DNA of 64,000 nucleotides, taken from assembly GCA_028023455.1 (NCBI GenBank), contig JAQFVV010000319.1:868001-932000 (forward strand), in the 5' to 3' direction. Below, piece after piece: positions 43,694 to 64,000 of the stretch. A program made the position numbers and the translations under genes. Source of the stretch: Epiperipatus broadwayi. Its lineage: Eukaryota > Onychophora > Udeonychophora > Euonychophora > Peripatidae. Numbering within the stretch: the stretch's first letter is position 1; each line of letters opens with the position of its first letter. Under the pieces are notes generated by a model, which searched no databases, was not told where the DNA came from, and saw only the letters and a list, made by a program, of their open reading frames with translations.

Positions 43694-45802
43694 AACGATA
43701 TATAAATATGTTGTTACATTTATTTAAAATAAAAACTTAAAAGTTCGCAAATAAAAGGAAAAAACTAAACACTAAAATTAATATGTTTGTTAAACATATA
43801 TATATTCACACAGATGCTAAACTTTAAAAATATTTTTTTCATAAACAAGAAAAAAAAGTATTTGAACGTATTTTTTTTAAATTAAAAAATACAAGATTGA
43901 AATATAAAAATATTTTAATAAAAAAATAACGTAAGTTAAAATAAAAACAGGTATTAATTAATTCCTGTAATCTGTAAATGGAAATGATTGTTTATTAATT
44001 ATCTAAAAGCTGTTTAATTAAAAAGTCAGATGAAAAGTTAGATAAGAGAAAGAAGAGAAATTAGCTTGACCAATGGAAGCACTAGGCCTTGGCTCGGACC
44101 CTAACGAAAGTGATGGATTAGTGACTTTTGTTGATTGAATCCATGTGGATAATATAAAAAGGGAAATACAGTTTTTCGGACAGTTCCAGCATTGTGTGTT
44201 TGAGAGATGTGGTATGACGCACATACCACACTCTCTATAAAAAAAAATGAAAAGACTGTGATACCTTGAACCAGCTATTGCCATCTCCAGAACATTACCT
44301 TCCAACGGAGGCGTCGCAGAAATTGAAAGCAGAGGCCTGGACTCTTCTACCATAAGCTATATGAAATGAACAATTGTTAAAATCAATTAAGAACTTTCGT
44401 CAAGTTTTACAAATTGATAAACAAGCCAACTGAAATGTTAAAACAGACTCTTATCTCACTTTTGTAAGTTTTTTAAATCAAATTAATAATGTTTAATTTT
44501 ATATGTTTTCCGATTGATGAACATCATTTCCATTTTTTTTTCTTATTGTAAAGATTATTTAAATGTATGAAATTTAAGTTGTTTATAGACACTTGCATGG
44601 ATTCGTTTGCGGTTAATTATATTTTGGTTTTCATATTTGATCAAAATATATAGACATTCGATAAATAATGATACCTTACGGTGAGTATCTAAAATGTATT
44701 TATTCGGATGTCTTTTAAGTTATTGGTGACAATGCAAGTATCTTATGGTGAATACTATTGGGTTACTTATAAGTTTCCCTCTGCGATTGTCGGTATCAAT
44801 AATTTCGTATTTTGATCATTTATGTTAATTTTGAAATGTTTTTGACCGTGGAATCTATGTAATCGATCTATACCCAACATTTTTAAACAAATCTGTGCGA
44901 ACGTATTTAAATGTTAAAATTAAGTCGGGCGTGAATGGCTATATAGTTTTGTAAAGTTGTATTAAGGGAGGGTAATCTTAGGTTATTCATTTCGTAGTTG
45001 AATTGGTTCAATGGATTGGATATATTTGTGTAATAGTAGATGTAGTATGAGGTCCGCTATGGGCAGGATTATAGATATACGCCACACACCCTCTGTTTGC
45101 CTATGGATGGGTTTGTAAGTCGGCAGAAGACCGCAGTCCATTCCTATGGAGTTTTTTGTTTATTGTTCTACTTGCCAACAGATGTCACATTCCTGTTGGT
45201 GGAGAGTCAATGTCTTCTCTATTTCTACTTATTGTTCAGATGTACATTCCTGACAATATAGTATTTTGTGTTGTCGTATCATGCTACATTGAATACATGA
45301 ATGTATCAGATGGATTGGCGCCAATTTGGTTGCGAAATTTGTTGCCTAAGGTTAAATCAGGGAAGAATATTTTCTTTTCAAATGCAGATCTATGTAGTCT
45401 ATTCATACTTGACTATCTAAATAATAATTAAACTCATTGAAACTTAGTTAAATGTAAAATTAAAAGTTAATATAAAAATCTAAAATGTTAAACTTATTCC
45501 TCAAAATTTAAATATTATTTTATATGTGCATAAATAAATATTTTTATATGTTAATTTCTGACAGTGGCTTTTACTCTTGATATTTAAGATATAAATTAAG
45601 ATATAGATTTTTATCTCTGCGTCTCCACTGAGCTAGTGACTTGGGCTAACGATCGGAATATTTAAATAAAGTGGAATCTTAACAGTGTGTATCTGCCTAC
45701 TTTATAAATTTTTCTAGGCTCAAATGCCTAGATGGCGCCCTTGTAGTGCAGAGATTGTTTTTGCGGTTAGATTCGATCTTCACTTTCATTCCGATTGGTA
45801 CA
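43691..45802 (+). mobile_element. Solo-LTR-like unit, family D copy 1
   Basis: 2112 bp from TGTAACGATATA to GATTGGTACA, with TA tracts on both sides. It is homologous throughout to the next unit (45817-47933). It contains a CCAAT/TATA promoter about 0.4-0.5 kb in. ORFs inside (44018-44353 minus; 45156-45431 plus, MFIVLLANRCHIPVG) are partly shared with copy 2 but drift in frame. The plus ORF is related to 47208-47471, possibly a residual leader peptide. The shared tail ggttagattcgatcttcact near 45763 is tRNA B-box-like. Confidence 0.7.
44070..44165 (+). promoter_or_regulatory. CCAAT + TATA promoter of LTR-like unit D1
   Basis: ccaat is at 44070-44074 and aatataaaaaggg at 44151-44163. The equivalent TATA of the second copy is ctataaaatg at 46301-46310. 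Confidence 0.55.
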
Positions 45803-45816
45803 ATATATATATATAT

Positions 45817-47933
45817 TGTAATGATATATAAATATGTCATTACATTAAATTGAAATAAAAACTTTTAAGTTCACAAATAAAAATAAATGTATTAAAAAAA
45901 ACAACTTAACGCTAAAATTAAAATGTTTGTTAAACGTATATATTCGAAAAGATGCTAAACTTTAAAAATATTTTTTTTCATAAACAAAAACAAAGTATTT
46001 GAATGTACTTTTTTATAAAAAAATACAAGATTTAAATATAAAATTATTTTAATAAAGAAATAACGTAAGTAAAAATAAAAAAAACAGGTATTAATTAATT
46101 CCTGTAATCTGTAAATAGAAATGATTGTTTATTAATTGAAAAGCAAGCTAGCCTTGGGCTCTTGTGTAATTAAAAAGTCAGATGAAAATTAGATAAGGAA
46201 TAAAGCGATTTTAGCTTGACCAAGGGAAGGAAATAAAGACCCAGACCATAACGAAAAAAATGGAACAGTGACATTTTTCTTCATGGAATCCATAGGAAGA
46301 CTATAAAATGAAAAATACTGAGTTCCAGTCAGTTTTCGAACTTGATTTGGGGAGACGAATGACAAGACACACTTGTCGTCCTCTCTCACTTATTTTAAAA
46401 ATGAGAAGACTGTGATACCAGAACAGAACCAGCTAATGCTACCTCCAAAATATGAGACCGGACTTCCAGGAAAGTATCCATGGGAATTGCCAACAGGAAC
46501 CTGGACTCTTCTACCATAAGCAATATGAACTAAACAATTTTTTAAATCATAAAAAAAAGAATAATTAAGAACTTTCATCCGGGTTTGATAAATTAATAAA
46601 CAAGCCAACTTAAATGTTAAAATGGACTCATATCTGACTTTTGTAAGTTTTTAGATCAAATTAATAATGTTTAAATTTATATGTTATGCGTTGATAAACA
46701 TCATTTCCATTTTATTATTTTTTATTTGTATTAATACTTATCATATAAATTATTTAAATGCATGAAATTTAAAGTTGGGTATAGAAGTTGCATAGATTCA
46801 TTAGTGGTTAATTATGTTGCTGTTTCATTGTCGATTGGAATATATAAGTCATCATGTCACTGCAGTGTCTTATGATGAACACCATTGGTTTTTTTTATAT
46901 TCTCTATGCAATTAACATTATCGATGACTTTGTATTTTGATTGGTTGTGTTTATTTTGAAATGTTTTTAACTGTGGAATCTGTGCAGCTGATCTATACTC
47001 GACATTATAAAACAAATTTTATAAAATTCATCTGTGCGAACGTATTTAAATGTTAAATTTAAGTCGGGCATGAATGGCTATATAGTTTTGTAAAGTTAAT
47101 TAAGGGAGGGTAATCTTAGGTTATTCATTTTGTAGTTGAATTGGCTCAATGGATTGGATATATTTGTGTAATTAGTAGCTGTAGTATGAGATCCACTACA
47201 AACAGCATTGCATATATATGCCACACACCTTCTCTTTGCCTATGGATGGGTTTTTAAGATGGCAAAGGACCGCAATCCTTTCCTATGGAGTTTTATGTTT
47301 ATTGTTCTACTCGCCAACAGATGTAGCATTCTTGTTGGTGGAGAGACAATGTCTTCTCTAACTCTACTTACTGTTCAGATGTACATTCCTGACAGTATAG
47401 TATTTTGTGTTGTCATATTTTCATGCTACATTGAATACATAAATGTATCAGATGGATTGACACCAGTTTGACTGCAAACTTTTTGGCCTAAGGTTAAATA
47501 AGGGATAGAATATTTTCTTTTCAAATACAATCTATATAATCTTTTCATACTCAACTCACTAAATAAATATTAAACTCATTATTGAAATCTATTTAAATGT
47601 AAAATTAAAGATTAATATAAACATCTAAAATGTTAAACTTATTCCTCAAATTAGAATGATTTTATATATGTGTAAAAAAATATTTTTATGTGTTAATTTC
47701 TGGCAGTGGCTTTTATTTTTTTATATTTAAGATTTAAAGTTATATTTTATAATCTCTGCTATTCAACTGAGCTAGTGACTTGGGCTAACGATCTGAATAT
47801 TTAAATAAAGTGGAATCTTAACAGCGCGTATCTGCCTACCTTATAAATTTTTCTAGGCTCAAATGCCTAGATGGCGCCCTTGTAGTGCAGATTGCGGTTA
47901 GATTCGATCTTCACTTTCATTTTGATCATTATA
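45817..47933 (+). mobile_element. Solo-LTR-like unit, family D copy 2
   Basis: 2117 bp, starting TGTAATGATATA after a 14-bp TA tract and ending near gatcattata before another. It aligns with copy 1 from end to end at perhaps 80-85% identity, so the two are separate insertions or an old tandem duplication across a TA tract. The terminal CA is degraded to TA here. The ORF 47208-47471 shares FIVLLANRC, VQMYIPD-IVFCVV and VSDGL with its partner. Confidence 0.7.
46301..46310 (+). promoter_or_regulatory. TATA box of LTR-like unit D2
   Basis: ctataaaatg sits at the position of the D1 TATA box. The CCAAT of D1 is ccaag here. Confidence 0.4.
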
Positions 47934-47947
47934 ATATATATATATAT

Positions 47948-48507
<560 letters not shown>

Positions 48508-48624
48508 CGACTACATGACAATTATTTTTTCTGTTTCGTTTTATAATTTTATCACTATTAAATTTCAGAAGTTTTAAAAATTTATAATTCAATTTCTATT
48601 TATATTGCTCAATTGTTTCTCTCA

Positions 48625-49600
48625 TTTAATTATAATGTTAGACGTTTTTATCAGATTTCAAACTTTATTTATACCTTTCCAGATTTACTGAATATTAATA
48701 TTACCTCCTGCATTTGCGTATAGCATCTTCTGTTCCATTTTATGTTTCACTTATTTTCAGATGAAGATGGCATGAACAATACCATTTCAAATGTCATCGC
48801 TCTGTGAACATAAATAGGGTATTGTTACAAAGACAGTTATGAATTAGAAACAGTTCTGGTGCTATGGATTCAATAGCGAAGCAAACTAAGATTGAATTAT
48901 GAATGAAATGGATTGTAGGAACAACACCAGAATAATGAGCAAAACTGATTTTAATAAAATACGTGAAGTCTATGTAAAGATTATTATGGGATGTATATTA
49001 CAGATGTTTAAAAAATGAAATGAATAATTAAACTTAATTACTACTAAAACATAACCATGGTTGAAATCTGATACTCTATCACTGATTTAATTTTGTTTGT
49101 GTAGTCAGAATAGAATGTTATTCCATAATAAATATATACTACCAAAAATATACTCCAAAGAATAACACATTAGTACAGCAGTATGTAAGTTTACTAAGAA
49201 AATTTAAATTTGAGTTAGATGCAAGGAAGATAAATATATATCATTAATTACAGTCTACATATTAAGTATGAAATTAATTATACGTAACTGATATTATTGT
49301 GGCAGTTTAAAGTTAAAAATAAATTGAATATTAACCTGCTGTTGCAGAGGCGGTTGTAGAAGTTTCTGCAAAAAAAAAAAACAATAAAGAAAATAGAAGT
49401 ATAAACAAATTTTCATAAATTTTATTTTTATCAATAAAATTGTGCAGTGTTTATTAAGATAAAGCAATTGTAAGCTTGTAATAATTTTACAAATTTTCAT
49501 TTGAGAAACAATTATAATCATTTAATAAGTGATAAAATTTGAAAATAATTTTACATCCAAATACATATAAATAATTGTTAAGAATGGCAAAAATTTATAA
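48625..49600. repeat. Paralogous ~1-kb segment, copy B
   Basis: Partner of 16600-17600 in the same orientation, with the exon-like 30-mer at the matching place. On the plus strand both copies also have a pyrimidine tract and cag before gatgatggcttgaacaa or gaagatggcatgaacaa (near 16740 and 48760). This might be an exon edge on the other strand, but the frames diverge quickly. Confidence 0.65.
49336..49365 (-). CDS. Candidate 30-nt micro-exon (copy B)
   Basis: On the minus strand a poly-T tract ending tttttgcag is an excellent acceptor. It is followed by exactly 30 bases (all frames open: TSTTASATA, KLLQPPLQQQ or NFYNRLCNS) and the donor gttaat. It differs from the 17332 copy at five positions and keeps length, acceptor and donor. 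If the minus strand is transcribed, this would be the most 5' of the four candidates. Confidence 0.45.
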
Positions 49601-57356
<7,756 letters not shown>

Positions 57357-57368
57357 GGGTGGGTTAAG

Positions 57369-57390
57369 TGGATTGCCCAACGTGAATGGC
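57369..57390 (+). promoter_or_regulatory. Candidate primer-binding site (tRNA-Lys type)
   Basis: tggattgcccaacgtgaatg resembles tggcgcccaacgtggggc, the tRNA-Lys primer site used by many retroelements including Osvaldo-like ones. It starts 12 bp after the LTR end, slightly further than usual, and has several mismatches. Confidence 0.5.
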
Positions 57391-57540
57391 ATGACATTTA
57401 TGATTTAAATGCTCGATATATTTATGGATAAATGGCTGCACAATGATTGGTGATTGATTCATCTTTGTTTACATGTCTATTTTGTTCTTTATGGGTGATT
57501 ATATATTATACATTCTATTTGTGGTGACTAATGTGGATGG

Positions 57541-57996
57541 CTTGATATATACATAGAGGCCACAGCTGCCAAGGGTTTAAATAGATGTCCAATTGTGGGA
57601 TCTTGATTACTTAAGACTCATATCTTGTAGAGTGTTTATATTTTTGTTGATATATATTGGCATATACCTGAGATGAGAAGTAATCCAGTGCCATTAGAAT
57701 TACTTTATTCCTATTTTAAATATACAGTCATTGCAAAATTGGTTTCAAAATAAAATCAAGTTGGAAGTTTTCTTATTCAAGGATTTTTTTTATATCAATC
57801 TGGAAGATTAATAGAAATGTTTGATAAAATGGAACTAGGGGTAAATAGAGCATTAACTAAGGTTTGAAATAAGCCAATTAGAGTTAGAAATAAGTCAATA
57901 CCTGAAAGATGTGTAGTAGATATATTAATGTCAGATGTATAGTTTAAAAAACATTTTTTAGATGAAATAAATAAATACAGCCATGAAACAGCTTAA
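57541..57996 (+). pseudogene. Unidentified decayed ORF in element 2
   Basis: One frame stays protein-like for about 150 codons with only five stops: LDIYIEATAAKGLNRCPIVG, then IPEMRSNPVPLELLYSYFK, RLIEMFDKMELGVNRALTKV, IPERCVVDILMSDV and FKKHFLDEINKYSHETA before a stop at 57994. The amino-acid composition looks coding and the position (after the primer site, before gag) is unusual for a Ty3 element. No domain is recognised. It may be a captured or lineage-specific leader gene, or the true start of gag. Confidence 0.45.
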
Positions 57997-58065
57997 TTTC
58001 AATTTTAGAGCTACATAAATATTACAGCTTATAGTAAATGCTAAAGTTGAAGAATTTTTTTTTTA

Positions 58066-58127
<62 letters not shown>

Positions 58128-58488
58128 TGACAAAATATATATATATATATATATATATTGCTTGTCAATGAAATATAGCATTGATGCCAGATAAGCATAG
58201 AATTATTGATGATTTTAAATTATAAAGTAACAATGTTGTTCATATTCGGAACATTTCTGTTATAGAAAGTCTATAATTTTGAACGTAATATAGCATACTT
58301 GATTGTTGGAGTTTTGTTGGTTGTATTGCAAGTTTTAGTGATGGATGGAGAGTTTTTGTTATTGTCTTAAGTATATGGTGTATTCATGTCACTGTTGACT
58401 GATTGTTCTCATTCACTGCTGCAACCCTAATTATGATATCAGTTGTTAGTTATCATGAAGCAGTTAACAGTATTCCTGCCATGATTTT

Positions 58489-58640
58489 GCCTCTAAGACC
58501 CCAGAGAGAGCAAGGCATAGTTCTTTCTAATATATATGTAATATTTGTCATTAAGACTTTAGAGAGAGCAAGACAATATTTTATAAATAGCCCCTAAGAC
58601 TTGGATGTAAGCAGGGCATTGTAATAGTATTTGTAGTAGA
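58489..58640. repeat. Three-copy degenerate tandem repeat
   Basis: ctaagaccccagagagagca, taagactttagagagagcaa and ctaagacttggatgtaagca follow at intervals of about 50-60 bp, each followed by an AT-rich tail. An ORF at 58403-58597 is a by-product. Confidence 0.6.
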
Positions 58641-59347
58641 ATATTATGGGTTGTGGTAGCTTAGAGTGGTTAAAGTGAGATGATCATCAGAGTGTTCATG
58701 GAGCATTGTATGTTTTGGGAGCAGTGATGGAATTCTTTTATCCATCTCAAAATTGTGAACTGCTGATAATTCTTTTGGCTGTCAATATCTTTTGGATCTT
58801 TAGAAAAATGGATGAATATATAACTTGAATATATAACTCATTCTTAAAAGGCTATTTTCTATATTCTTATGCAAAGGTTGGCATCTTTCATATTTAATTA
58901 AAAATTGTATATCAATTGTCATAGTAAATGCATGTCATCATTAATTTTATTTCAGTTATAAAATTCATTTTTTACGGTTATAAATGCTGGTTATAATATT
59001 TGAATGCACCCAATACAGCATAAAGATAAATGAATATGTTTAAATTATTTTGCTCTTTTATCAGTTATTTGAATTGGTGTAGTTTGCAATATAACTATAG
59101 TGGATCATGTAAAATTTAATTTATAATTCCAGCTATGTTTAGATTAATGTTATCTTGTTAAAACTTAATGTCTTCTTATCTATGTATGTCTGTGGAAAAT
59201 CGAACATTATATGGGAAAATAAAATTGTGGAAATTTTATGCCATTTTAGGTAATGATGGTGAATTTGAATTGTTGATTTGGTGGAGGTTGGAGCTGGTAA
59301 ACCTTATTTTCTTAAGTAGTATTAATAAGTTTTTAAGAGATTATAAA

Positions 59348-60254
59348 ATGGAAGAGTTTAGCTTATATGATAGTTTGGGTGGGTCTCAAGAGACACCATC
59401 TCCAGACATTGTTTGTGATGTTCCCTGACCTTGAATCAGGAAATGAAGCTATAGATATGTCCTATGGAGAGTCTAGTAAGATGAGAGATAATATTTGTAA
59501 AACCACTGATGATGATATGCTGATGTGGGCCAAATCGTTTTTTGCAAAATTAGAGTTAGGTTTAGTAGAATTGAAATCAGAATTAAGAGAAGAACTAAAG
59601 TCAGGTCAAGCAGAATTGAAATCAGAATTAAGGGAACTAAATTCTGGTCGAGTAGAAGATAAAGAAAATGCAAAAGAGATGTTAGTAGAATTAAAATCAG
59701 AATTAAAAGAAGAAATAAAGTCTGAGCAAGTAGAAGATAGAGAAAGGTCAGAAGAGATGTTTGCAGAACTAAAGTCAGGTCAAGATAAGTCAGAGGAAAG
59801 GATATCTGAAATAAAATAGGAAACGTTAGGAATAAAGTCAGAAATGGTAGAAATAAACGCTAGTATAGTTAGGCAGATGCAAGTTGTGTAGAAGAAATTA
59901 AAAAGTCAGGAATCAGAGATAGCAATAGAAATAAAACTGAGTCAAAAGAAATCAGAGGAGAGGATAGTTGAAATGAAGTCAGAAATGTCAGAGATAAAAT
60001 TAGAAGTGAAACTAGAAACAAAACTAAAAGCAACGTTAGAAATACCCAAAATGAAGCTAGAAATGCAAGAGAATATTAATGACCAAGTTATGCAGATTAA
60101 TAAGAATGTTAGTTTAGCCAGTGATGAAATAAATGTATACAAAGAACTTAGAGAAATGGTTAATCAAAATTCAGAATTAGATAAGGATGTAGGTATAGAC
60201 ATGCTTAAAGATTTCAAAAAGAATCTTGATAAAAAGAAATTAATAAATCAATGA
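59348..60254 (+). pseudogene. gag-like coiled-coil protein of element 2
   Basis: The likely start is MEEFSLYDSLGGSQETPSPD at 59348, which runs to a stop at 59426. A frame change near 59420 leads into DLESGNEAIDMSYGESS and then a long frame to 60254, with stops only at 59817 and about 59889. Composition after the first ~60 residues is almost entirely Glu/Lys/Leu/Ser with repeated ELKSELREELKSG-type blocks, a strong heptad coiled coil over some 200 residues. WAKSFFAKLELGLVELKSEL resembles the start of the coiled coil in the Ty3 provirus gag. No zinc knuckle or capsid motif is visible. It is probably a structural protein that assembles particles. Confidence 0.6.
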
Positions 60255-60463
60255 AGATAGAAATAATTTCCTTAGACATGAAATATCTAGAAATTTTGGA
60301 GATATGAATTGCTAAAGGTTACTGATATCACCAGTAATAAGTTTAGAAATAAAAATGAAAATTATATTCCAGAATGTGTTCTTGATTATTTAGAACATAA
60401 GGTGAAGGCGAATGTTTTTTTAAAAAAATATTTTATGGAGATACTAAATCTATAATATGTAGT

Positions 60464-60973
60464 ATGAAATATTTAATAGAAAGTGTTAGTCATGCTAGAG
60501 AAGTTGGTAAAGTGAAAATAAAATGTAAAATTAAGAATACAAAGAAGTTTGATTTAAATTTTCTTAGAAAGGTTATTAATCCAGAAAGAGATTTAGGCAA
60601 AGCCAAAGTAAAGTTTAAATGTGAAAGTAAGATGAAAACTAAAGTAGATTTTATGTGAGAGGTAATTAATCACAATAAACATATGAAGAAGATTAAAGTA
60701 AAATTCAAAAAGATGACTAGAGAGAAGGTTATGATAAGTTATCTTAGTAAAGGTTTAGATTATATAAAAGAAATTGGAAAAGTTAAAATCAAACTAAAGA
60801 AAGAAAATGTAGAGTTGATCAATGTCATGGGTTTAAAGAAATCCAGAAATAAAAGGATAGAGCATAGAAAGATAAAAACTAGACTAAAGAAAGGTGAGAT
60901 AATGTCTCTTAGAGATAAACATGTCAGAAGAAAGGAAATAAAGAATAATCGAGCAATGTTTAAAGTTACTTAA
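60464..60973 (+). pseudogene. Lys-rich repeated ORF downstream of gag in element 2
   Basis: Two adjacent ORFs (60464-60658 and 60683-60973) carry related repeats: SHAREVGKVKIKCKIK, ERDLGKAKVKFKCESK and IKEIGKVKIKLKKENV. Each repeat is about 28-60 residues with core GK-K-K. It is very basic, with no zinc finger. It might be the nucleic-acid-binding tail of gag or a decayed unknown protein. I do not recognise a family. Confidence 0.45.
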
Positions 60974-61231
60974 AATACTCACAGTTTGATTCCGTATTCT
61001 GGAAGACATGATTAATAAAAGTTATACATATTGTTCAATATAGAATTTAGTTATTTTTTTGCTTATTTATGTTGCTTAAATATAATAGGAACAAGTCTTT
61101 GTAAAAACATTAAATGTTTTTATTGTTTTATGTTTATTTGACAAACATAATTTTCTAATTGAGGAATAATCTTAATGTAAAATTTGATGTGTTATTAATA
61201 TTGATTGTTGTTTATCCAATTCATTTTTTTA

Positions 61232-61245
61232 TAAGGGGAAAGGAT
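61232..61245 (+). promoter_or_regulatory. Polypurine tract of element 2
   Basis: aaggggaaagga directly precedes the right LTR start tgtaacattcc (61246), the expected position and composition. Confidence 0.75.

Positions 61246-64000
<2,755 letters not shown>

Noticed and set aside
44018-44353. 111-residue minus-strand ORF (MVEESRPLLSISATPPLEG...)
   Set aside because: It overlaps the promoter of an LTR-like unit on the other strand. The matching region of the sister unit (46189-46608) is broken into two unrelated reading frames.

Overview
The window looks like AT-rich, repeat-dense DNA from a multicellular animal, most likely an invertebrate. I estimate roughly three quarters A+T by eye. The reasons are the retroelement set (a Ty3/gypsy element of Osvaldo/Ulysses type, a Penelope-like element with a GIY-YIG nuclease, an L1-like LINE, and a decayed LINE of a family common in marine animals and molluscs), the long (TA)n and (TAT)n arrays, and the lack of any compact gene. 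I cannot name the species. No complete host protein-coding gene is visible. The only host-gene candidates are four very short exon-like segments on the minus strand (17.3, 43.0, 43.15 and 49.3 kb).

Layout. 1-1.9 kb: a hairpin repeat, a tandem duplication and a foldback MITE. 1.9-9.7 kb: an LTR-like repeat with a CCAAT/TATA promoter, split by a foldback transposon (3059-9410, about 1.2-kb inverted arms, 7-bp target duplication TCAATTA). That transposon is itself split by a 3.2-kb solo-LTR-like unit (3420-6649). 9.7-13.2 kb: no gene, two (TAT)n arrays. 13.27-14.48 kb: a truncated Penelope-like element between inverted repeats. 14.66-16.03 kb: a decayed LINE 3' half. 16.6-17.6 kb: a segment repeated at 48.6-49.6 kb, each copy carrying one 30-nt exon-like segment. 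17.66-20.47 kb: two LTR-like units in (TA)n. 20.47-39.22 kb: a nested Ty3/gypsy provirus on the minus strand with about 2.3-kb LTRs and TSD AAATA. Its left LTR carries a 3.04-kb TG...CA insertion (TSD ATAC), and its right LTR carries a 6.3-kb L1-like LINE (TSD about 17 bp). 39.23-40.94 kb: another LTR-like unit. 41-43.6 kb: two small MITEs and a (TA)n array. 43.69-47.93 kb: two adjacent 2.1-kb LTR-like units of one family. 47.95-48.41 kb: another MITE. 49.6-54.8 kb: nothing recognisable. 54.8-63.68 kb: a second LTR retrotransposon with 2.44-kb LTRs, a tRNA-Lys-like primer site, a coiled-coil gag-like ORF and no visible pol. 63.8 kb to the end: the start of one more unit.

The unifying pattern is that many units with TG...CA ends, often TGTAAC...GTTACA, sit exactly between (TA)n tracts, and several carry a CCAAT/TATA promoter 0.5-1.0 kb inside. 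This suggests one or more LTR-retrotransposon lineages that integrate into TA microsatellites, and it explains most of the window. Nesting gives a relative history: host TA tracts and LTR units first, then the foldback element and the Ty3 provirus, then the nested solo LTRs and the L1. All retroelement ORFs are broken by stops or frameshifts and several have lost catalytic residues, so none looks autonomously active.
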